Positions 58,839-64,000 of a DNA stretch of 64,000 nucleotides are shown piece by piece. The DNA is from an uncultured Sphingomonadaceae bacterium. GTDB taxonomy: Bacteria; Pseudomonadota; Alphaproteobacteria; Sphingomonadales; Sphingomonadaceae. The DNA lies in the NCBI GenBank assembly GCA_947494305.1, contig CANLUL010000002.1:62001-126000 (forward strand), written 5' to 3'. The notes beneath the pieces were generated by a model that was not told the origin of the DNA, made no database searches, and saw only the letters and a program-made list of their open reading frames with translations. The position numbers and the translations under genes are program-made. Position 1 is the stretch's first letter. Each line of letters opens with the position of its first letter.

Positions 58839-59083
58839 AACCCGAATGCTCCTATTAAACCGCTTTTGGCGCAGAATTCCAAGTGTTGTCATACTTAGAC
58901 ATCGTAAATAATTTGGTAATGGCCGTGAAAATTAGTGTTCTTTTTTAATCAGATCCTGCTCGATGACAGCAGCTTTGAAGTCTTTCGGAGAGGGTTGAGA
59001 TATAGGTAATTTCCGTTTCCACTTGAAGTAGAAGAATATGTCCACATTTTACTCCACATTGCCGGGCTAGCCCAGCATATGCT

Positions 59084-59775
59084 TCATATTTGATTGCCTT
59101 TGACGAAGGCAACTGAACCCGCAGTATCGCACAATGGTAGATAGGGAGCACCGGTTTCTTCTGAGAATTTTCGAACGGCGGCTTTGGCTCCTTGAAATTT
59201 CACCGTACCAAAATCATGGACAAGAATAACTCCGCTAGGCACCATTTGAGGCCAAAACCATTTAAGCCCCTCATATATCGGTTGATACAAATCAACGTCG
59301 ATAATTGCGAATGCAAAGCTGTCGCTAATCCCAGACGCGCTTTCTGGGAAAAACCCTTTTACAACTTTACAGTTTTCTCTTTTTGGCATCAACTTTAAGA
59401 CCGATTCAACAGACGTATCGGCAAACTCAAATTTACCCGCCGAATATCCCTCTTCGTTTTCAACATCTAAATCACGCTGATCAAAGCCTTCAAATGTGTC
59501 CATCAAGTAGAGTGTACGGTTCGGAGACCATCCGTTCATCAGGGCCGATGTACGCCCCTTATAAACACCAAGCTCTGCGATTGCGCCCTCAATCTCGCGC
59601 TCGTCAATCTCCTTCAGCGTTTCCCGAATTGTTGCAGCACGAATAAATCATAAGAGTGCTCGGCCAACTCCAAAGAATGACCTTGAGATCTCTGAAACAG
59701 GCTCGGTGTCAATACAACATTTTTCCTGAGCAAAATCCTGTTGACTAGATTAAATACTCTATAAGTTAATCTCAT
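59084..59775 (-). pseudogene. TylF/MycF-like O-methyltransferase, frameshifted
   Basis: A TylF-type SAM methyltransferase split by a missing base. ATG at 59775 (after AGAGGAAG) starts MRLTYRVFNLVNRILLR up to SLELAEHSYDLF in one frame; IRAATIRETLKEIDERE, IAELGVYKGRTSALM (SAM site), LYLMDTFEGFDQRD, AFAIIDVDLYQPIYEGL and VILVHDFGTVKF follow in another. The break lies near 59641-59652 (minus-strand TATGATTTATTCG); one more T in the T3 gives YDFIRAAT, as in relatives. The length is one base short of a multiple of three. It would methylate a sugar hydroxyl of the surface polysaccharide. Confidence 0.85.
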
Positions 59776-60182
59776 TTTCTTCCTCTGGCGTAAATTCGGA
59801 TAAATCAGCAATTCAAAGCGAACACTATATAATTGACTATCTTTCGTGAGAATAAATTCCGCTTTCGAAAGTGTTAGTGGAACGGCTCTAAAATTGAAAA
59901 CGCTTTTTTACTCCTACCAAACTCAACAATTTCGGACAATCGACGTTGGAAACGGGATTTATCTTCGGTCTATGCAGGTGTGAATTTAACCCGCACAAAT
60001 TCCTCGTGGTCAAACAACTTAAGGTTGCAACACGGAGCAAAATTGTTAAACGGCCCTACGAGGGTGCGGTCCTGGGAATAACATTGTTAGGCAGTTCGCC
60101 CTTTTTTTGAGATCAGGCTTTTACCATTAGTAGCGAGTGCGAAATTTGCAAGCATTGCAACCCTTAATGAGGTGCTATCGAC
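59776..60182. promoter_or_regulatory. Divergent intergenic region of the polysaccharide locus (no gene seen)
   Basis: 407 AT-rich bases between the divergent methyltransferase and DegT genes, presumably holding both promoters. It has a 10-bp palindrome CTTTCGAAAG (59862-59871). I found no ORF with family support, no RNA gene and no clear -35/-10 pair that I would trust. Confidence 0.4.
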
Positions 60183-61298
60183 ATGTTAGACGGTGTTCCG
60201 TTTTTTAACTATAAAGAATTATTCCTTAGTCAAGAAGAGAAGTTTATTGAAATAATCCGTGACGTGCTGTCGCGCGGCGCCTTTATTATGCAGCGCGACC
60301 TAGAAGAATTTGAACAGAAGCTTGCCAAATTCACGGGAGCTAAGCATGCGATCGGCGTGTCAGATGGCACCAACGCCATTACGCTCGGCCTACGGGCATC
60401 AGGGATCGGACCAGGCGATGAAGTGATATTTTCTAGCCATACCATGGTAGCAACCCCAGGTGCGATCGTGATGGCCGGAGCGACTCCCGTTCCATGTGAT
60501 GTAGACGAAGACGGTCTAATGGATGCCACGCAGGCGGAAAAACTCATTACCTCAAAAACCAAGATGCTGATGCCGACAGATTTGAACGGTCGCGTTGCGG
60601 ATATGATGGCGATACGAAAACTGGCTGACAAAGCAGGCCTCTTGATCGCAGAAGATGCAGCTCAATCCCTTGGCGCACGTTATCATGGAGAAAGTGCCGG
60701 CCTGTTTGGCGCTTTTGGTACTTTTTCTTTTTATCCCGCTAAATCGCTAGGCTGTTTCGGCGATGGCGGCGGTTTTATAACCAACGATGATGATATTGCA
60801 GCGCATGTACATGCGCAACGTGATCATGGCCGTGGCGGCCTTGGTTCATCCGAAGTAACGGTGTGGGGCACAAATTCGCGCCTCGACAATATGCAAGCGG
60901 CAATCTTGTCCTACCTGATCGACAGCTTTGACGAGAACATCGCACGGCGGCGCGAGATAGCAGCAAAATATGATGCTGCATTCTCTGGAATCAGTGAATT
61001 AACACTCCCACCCAAGCCAGGTATTAATCCAGACCGATTTGATACCTTCCAAAATTACGAAATTCGTAGTCCGCGGCGCGATGAATTGCAAAAGTTCCTA
61101 GCTGATAAAAAAGTGGGTACCATAATCCAATGGGGCGGTAAGGCAGTACACCAATTCGAAACGCTCGGATTTTCGACTAATTTGCCTCAGACTGATAGAT
61201 TCTTTGAAGAGTGCCTTATGATTCCAATGAATCACCTGTTGACTGATGATGAGGTGAGCTACGTAATTGAATCGGTGCTCGCGTTTCACAACCTTTGA
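60183..61298 (+). CDS. DegT/DnrJ/EryC1/StrS sugar aminotransferase
   Basis: A 371-residue PLP-dependent aminotransferase acting on keto sugars bound to a nucleotide. PLP Lys187 is in FSFYPAKSLG; the Asp-x-x-Gln that holds the PLP ring is in IAEDAAQSLGA (Asp158, Gln161). With the CapD/FlaA1-like dehydratase it could make a UDP-4-amino-4,6-dideoxy-HexNAc or, with the WecC-like enzyme, a 3-amino uronic acid. The ATG follows GAGGTG by eight bases. It begins a plus-strand run with short gaps. Confidence 0.95.
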   Translation: MLDGVPFFNYKELFLSQEEKFIEIIRDVLSRGAFIMQRDLEEFEQKLAKFTGAKHAIGVSDGTNAITLGLRASGIGPGDEVIFSSHTMVATPGAIVMAGATPVPCDVDEDGLMDATQAEKLITSKTKMLMPTDLNGRVADMMAIRKLADKAGLLIAEDAAQSLGARYHGESAGLFGAFGTFSFYPAKSLGCFGDGGGFITNDDDIAAHVHAQRDHGRGGLGSSEVTVWGTNSRLDNMQAAILSYLIDSFDENIARRREIAAKYDAAFSGISELTLPPKPGINPDRFDTFQNYEIRSPRRDELQKFLADKKVGTIIQWGGKAVHQFETLGFSTNLPQTDRFFEECLMIPMNHLLTDDEVSYVIESVLAFHNL

Positions 61299-61317
61299 TA
61301 GCTAAGGTATAATCACC

Positions 61318-62052
61318 ATGTTCATCCTCGTGCTCGACAAGCTCATCACTGTCATCGTTTTAGTGCTCGCTTCTCCGGTTCTAATACCAGTGCTGATTCT
61401 CGTTTGGTTACAGGACAGACAGAGTCCAATGTACATCGGCCAGCGTGTGGCCCAGAATGGAGTTGGAACTTTTGGCATGCGCAAGGTTCGCTCGATGGTT
61501 GCAAACGCCGACAAAAGCGGCCTAGCGTCCACCTCATCTCAGGACAATCGAATTACGCCAATTGGACGTTTTGTAAGACGCGCAAAGATAGATGAACTGG
61601 GACAGCTGTTCAACGTGCTGGGCGGTGAAATGAGTCTTGTGGGCCCGCGACCACAAGTAGAGCATGATGTAAATCTCTATACTGATGTAGAGAAGACACT
61701 GTTGACAGTAAGGCCTGGCATAACTGACCTCGCCTCCATCGTTTTTTCGGACGAAGGTGATATTCTCGCTCCGTTTGAAGATCCGGACTTAGCCTATAAC
61801 CAGCGCATTCGCCCTTGGAAGAGCCGTCTGGCTATGGTTTGGGTCCACAACCAGTCGGTTTCGCTCTATTTTCGGTGTCTTTATCTGACTTTTCTAGCCG
61901 TCGTGAACAAACCGCGGGCGCGTGATGGAGTAGTTGCTACTTTGAAAAAATTGAACGCTGATGTCGAATTGATCAGGATCGCCAAACGCGAAGCGCCATT
62001 GGAACCCAGCGCACCTCCGGGCACAACCGAAATATTTCAAGGTCGGCAGTAA
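61318..62052 (+). CDS. Initiating sugar-phosphate transferase (PglC/WcaJ-type)
   Basis: A 244-residue bacterial sugar transferase that links sugar-1-phosphate to undecaprenyl phosphate at the membrane. One N-terminal membrane segment (LDKLITVIVLVLASPVLIPVLIL), then FGMRKVRSM, the catalytic Asp-Glu in RRAKIDELGQLFNVL and SLVGPRPQVEHDV. A C-terminal tail of ~30 residues goes beyond the PglC core. It probably starts assembly of the glycan made by this locus. Confidence 0.95.
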   Translation: MFILVLDKLITVIVLVLASPVLIPVLILVWLQDRQSPMYIGQRVAQNGVGTFGMRKVRSMVANADKSGLASTSSQDNRITPIGRFVRRAKIDELGQLFNVLGGEMSLVGPRPQVEHDVNLYTDVEKTLLTVRPGITDLASIVFSDEGDILAPFEDPDLAYNQRIRPWKSRLAMVWVHNQSVSLYFRCLYLTFLAVVNKPRARDGVVATLKKLNADVELIRIAKREAPLEPSAPPGTTEIFQGRQ

Positions 62053-62085
62053 TAAATCGTCAGCAATCACGACAAGAAGGATATT

Positions 62086-62901
62086 ATGGATAAATCAAGC
62101 AAAAGCCAAGATATGGCGCTTGCGATCCGACGTAAGGCAATTGAGATGACCAGCGCCTCAGGGGCAAGCCATGTCGGATCATGTCTCTCTATCGCAGACA
62201 TACTTGCCGTTCTATACGGAGGAGTGCTGAAAGTGGATTCGGAATTTCCGGATTCGCCCGATCGCGACCGCTTCATTCTATCCAAGGGCCATGCAGCTGC
62301 TGCACTTTATGCGGTGCTTTCAGAAGTTGGCTTCATATCGGATAACGAGGTGCTAACGCATTGCGGCGATGGATCCCGCTTGATGGGTCATGCTTCACAC
62401 CACCTACCTGGCATCGAATTTTCTACCGGGTCGCTTGGCCATGGACTGCCAGTCGGAGGCGGAATGGCGCTTGCTGATGTTTTGGATGGCAAAGACCGCC
62501 GAATGGTAGTTCTACTTTCAGATGGCGAATGCGACGAAGGCTCCAATTGGGAAGCCATAATGTTTGCGGGCCATCAAAAACTAAAAAATTTAATGGCGAT
62601 TGTAGATTATAATAAGATCCAAAGCTTAAAATCCACGCATGATACATTGGACCTCGAGCCCTTTGTTGATAAATGGCAGGCGTTCGGTTGGGCCGTCACG
62701 GAAGTTGATGGCCATGATCATGAGGCGTTGTTGGATGCCTTCACGGCACCGACTGATTCAAAGAACCGGCCACGCGTGGTCATCTGTCACACAACCAAAG
62801 GCAAGGGTGTGTCGTTTATGGAAAACTCCGTTCTCTGGCATTATCGATCTCCGCAAGGAGAAGAATATGATGCAGCTGTTGCTGAGCTGAACGCGAACTA
62901 A
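62086..62901 (+). CDS. Transketolase, N-terminal subunit
   Basis: A 271-residue thiamine-diphosphate-binding half of a split transketolase. It has SGASHVGSCLSIADILAVLYGG, SKGHAAAALYAVLSEVGF, GSLGHGLPVGGGMALA and the ThDP motif LLSDGECDEGSNWEAIMFAGH...DYNKIQS. The C-terminal half is the next gene, 11 bases on. In the middle of a polysaccharide locus it more likely moves a ketol or acetyl unit for a special sugar than serving the pentose phosphate pathway. Confidence 0.95.
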   Translation: MDKSSKSQDMALAIRRKAIEMTSASGASHVGSCLSIADILAVLYGGVLKVDSEFPDSPDRDRFILSKGHAAAALYAVLSEVGFISDNEVLTHCGDGSRLMGHASHHLPGIEFSTGSLGHGLPVGGGMALADVLDGKDRRMVVLLSDGECDEGSNWEAIMFAGHQKLKNLMAIVDYNKIQSLKSTHDTLDLEPFVDKWQAFGWAVTEVDGHDHEALLDAFTAPTDSKNRPRVVICHTTKGKGVSFMENSVLWHYRSPQGEEYDAAVAELNAN

Positions 62902-62912
62902 CGGAGATTATC

Positions 62913-63839
62913 ATGCGCGACGTATTCATTGCTACCCTCATGGATCTTGCTGCCAAAGATCCGAATATCATTCTGATCACCGGCGATTTGGGCTTTGGCG
63001 TACTTGGCCAGTTCGAAGAAAAATTTCCAAATCAATATTTCAATTCGGGTGTTGCCGAGCAAAATATGACAGCTCTCGCCGCCGGATTGGCACTATCCGG
63101 AAAAACCGTGTTCACATATTCTATTGCCAACTTCCCTACGCTTCGATGCCTTGAGCAACTGCGCAATGACGTTTGTTATCACAAGGCAAACGTGATCGCT
63201 GTTTCGATCGGCGGTGGGTTTTCCTACGGCGGTCTCGGCGCTTCCCATCATGCCACCGAAGATTTAGCAATCATGCGGGCCCTGCCCAACATGCATGCAC
63301 TTGTGCCATCCGACACATGGGAAGTGGAGGAGACAACCAAGTTTCTATCGAAAGGTGTCGGGCCGGGCTTTTTGCGGCTGGACAAAACATTACCCAAAAC
63401 CCTCGGCGATACTCCTGATAGTTTTTCATATGGCCGAGCGAGGCAACTCCGGAATGGTAGTGATGCAACAATCGTTGTTGCTGGCGGAATTCTTGAGGAT
63501 GCTATTGTCGCGTCCCAACTGTTGGACGAACGGGGGATTTCTGTACGACTTCTGACCATGCCTTCTCTGTCTTCCATTGACATGGAAGCAATATCGGACG
63601 CAATCAATGATACTGGAGCACTTTTTACTGTTGAGGAACATCGTGTTGTCGGAGGCCTTGGCTCCGCGATAGCGGAAGAGGCTTTGGAGGCCGGTCTTCG
63701 TCCAAAGATTTTCCGCCGTTTTGGGATCAGGGGCAACGATTTCGTCACGGACGTGGGCACACAAGCCTATATGAAAAAGGCAATCGGTATCGACGGACAG
63801 CAACTGGCTAATGATATTTATGAAGCGCTGGCCCAATAA
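62913..63839 (+). CDS. Transketolase, C-terminal subunit
   Basis: A 308-residue partner with the pyrimidine-binding domain (GVAEQNMTALAAGLALSGKTVF with the key Glu; SYGGLGASHHATEDLAIMRALPN) and the C-terminal domain (VEEHRVVGGLGSAIAEEAL). Start ATG follows GGAG. With the upstream gene it forms one split enzyme. A DegT aminotransferase gene follows 9 bases later. Confidence 0.95.
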   Translation: MRDVFIATLMDLAAKDPNIILITGDLGFGVLGQFEEKFPNQYFNSGVAEQNMTALAAGLALSGKTVFTYSIANFPTLRCLEQLRNDVCYHKANVIAVSIGGGFSYGGLGASHHATEDLAIMRALPNMHALVPSDTWEVEETTKFLSKGVGPGFLRLDKTLPKTLGDTPDSFSYGRARQLRNGSDATIVVAGGILEDAIVASQLLDERGISVRLLTMPSLSSIDMEAISDAINDTGALFTVEEHRVVGGLGSAIAEEALEAGLRPKIFRRFGIRGNDFVTDVGTQAYMKKAIGIDGQQLANDIYEALAQ

Positions 63840-63848
63840 GGCTCCGCC

Positions 63849-64000
63849 ATGTCCGTGATAGCTGATCAAATTTCGCGATTTACCTATTTTAGAGGCAGGG
63901 TCGCCCTCGCTGAAATTCTTAGAGGTCTGGGAGTCGAGCCTGGAGATTTAGTTGCTGTCCAGGCATTTACGTGCGTGGCAGTGCCAGAGGCGATCATGGC
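63849..64000 (+). CDS. DegT/DnrJ/EryC1 aminotransferase family, N-terminal part (cut by window end)
   Basis: The first ~50 residues of a second DegT-like protein. The pattern FRGRVALAEILRGLGVEPGD and VAVQAFTCVAVPEAIM is the usual beginning of this family. The PLP lysine region lies outside the window. It follows the split transketolase directly, hinting that the amino group is added to the transketolase product. Confidence 0.85.
   Translation, partial: MSVIADQISRFTYFRGRVALAEILRGLGVEPGDLVAVQAFTCVAVPEAIM

Noticed and set aside
58611-58892. Separate 93-codon gene upstream of the UDP-sugar dehydrogenase
   Set aside because: It is the N-terminal Rossmann part of the dehydrogenase in the other frame, separated by one extra base.
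59614-59811. Separate small gene upstream of the TylF-like gene
   Set aside because: It is the N-terminal part of the same methyltransferase, split off by a missing base.

Overview
The window looks like chromosomal DNA of an alphaproteobacterium of the order Sphingomonadales, probably of the Sphingorhabdus/Parasphingorhabdus kind. The signs are an mdh-sucD-sucA-sucB-lpd operon, a ruvC-ruvA-ruvB block, DUF2312/GapR and DUF1244 genes, a short rpmJ, an exported M19 dipeptidase, a carotenoid oxygenase, a rich fatty-acid oxidation set and moderate GC. This is inferred from gene content only. I recognised no tRNA, rRNA, CRISPR array, prophage or classical insertion sequence.

Layout. 1-10.3 kb (minus strand): one long operon-like run, mdh, two secreted proteins, sucD, sucA, sucB, a GIY-YIG nuclease gene boxed by perfect 30-bp inverted repeats, lpd, a TRIC-type channel and an amidase cut by the window edge. 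10.4-15.5 kb: a small membrane protein, an uncharacterised pair (lipocalin-like protein plus APH-fold kinase), zapE, a hotdog thioesterase and sdhB standing apart from other sdh genes. 15.6-22.8 kb: an ATP-grasp enzyme, an unusual nucleotidyltransferase and a divergent flippase, then an esterase, threonine synthase and a GPH-type transporter. 22.8-32.3 kb: rplM-rpsI with a structured leader, ctaA, MerC/Zur, dxs, a HAD nucleotidase, dapD, a carotenoid oxygenase and a Tat-exported agmatine-deiminase-like enzyme. 32.3-42.5 kb: ruvBAC, yebC, a CPBP protease, a GNAT gene broken by an amber codon, gapR, DUF1244, pyk, a HAD gene, rpmJ, galE, a lipoprotein and an M14 peptidase.

42.5-50.5 kb is a fatty-acid/acyl-CoA island: acyl-CoA dehydrogenase, thiolase, TesB, SDR, acyl-CoA synthetase and a FadB/FadJ fusion. 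50.6-55.3 kb is a co-directional set of ornithine-cyclodeaminase-like enzyme, BASS transporter, exported M19 dipeptidase and exported amidohydrolase, which may take up and break down a peptide-like or amide compound. 55.5-64 kb is a surface-polysaccharide locus: CapD/FlaA1-like dehydratase, UDP-sugar dehydrogenase, TylF-like methyltransferase, DegT aminotransferase, initiating sugar-phosphate transferase, a split transketolase and a second DegT gene cut by the window end.

Points that need care. The UDP-sugar dehydrogenase (one extra base) and the TylF methyltransferase (one missing base) are frameshifted, and the GNAT gene has an in-frame TAG where TGG is likely. Two genes (HAD at 39.3 kb, BASS at 52.5 kb) have an ATC codon, well placed after a Shine-Dalgarno sequence, where ATG would be expected. 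These may be real or may be sequence errors. The best candidates for undescribed biology are the GIY-YIG cassette, the ATP-grasp/nucleotidyltransferase/flippase cluster, the dipeptidase module with an altered metal site, and the split transketolase in the polysaccharide locus.
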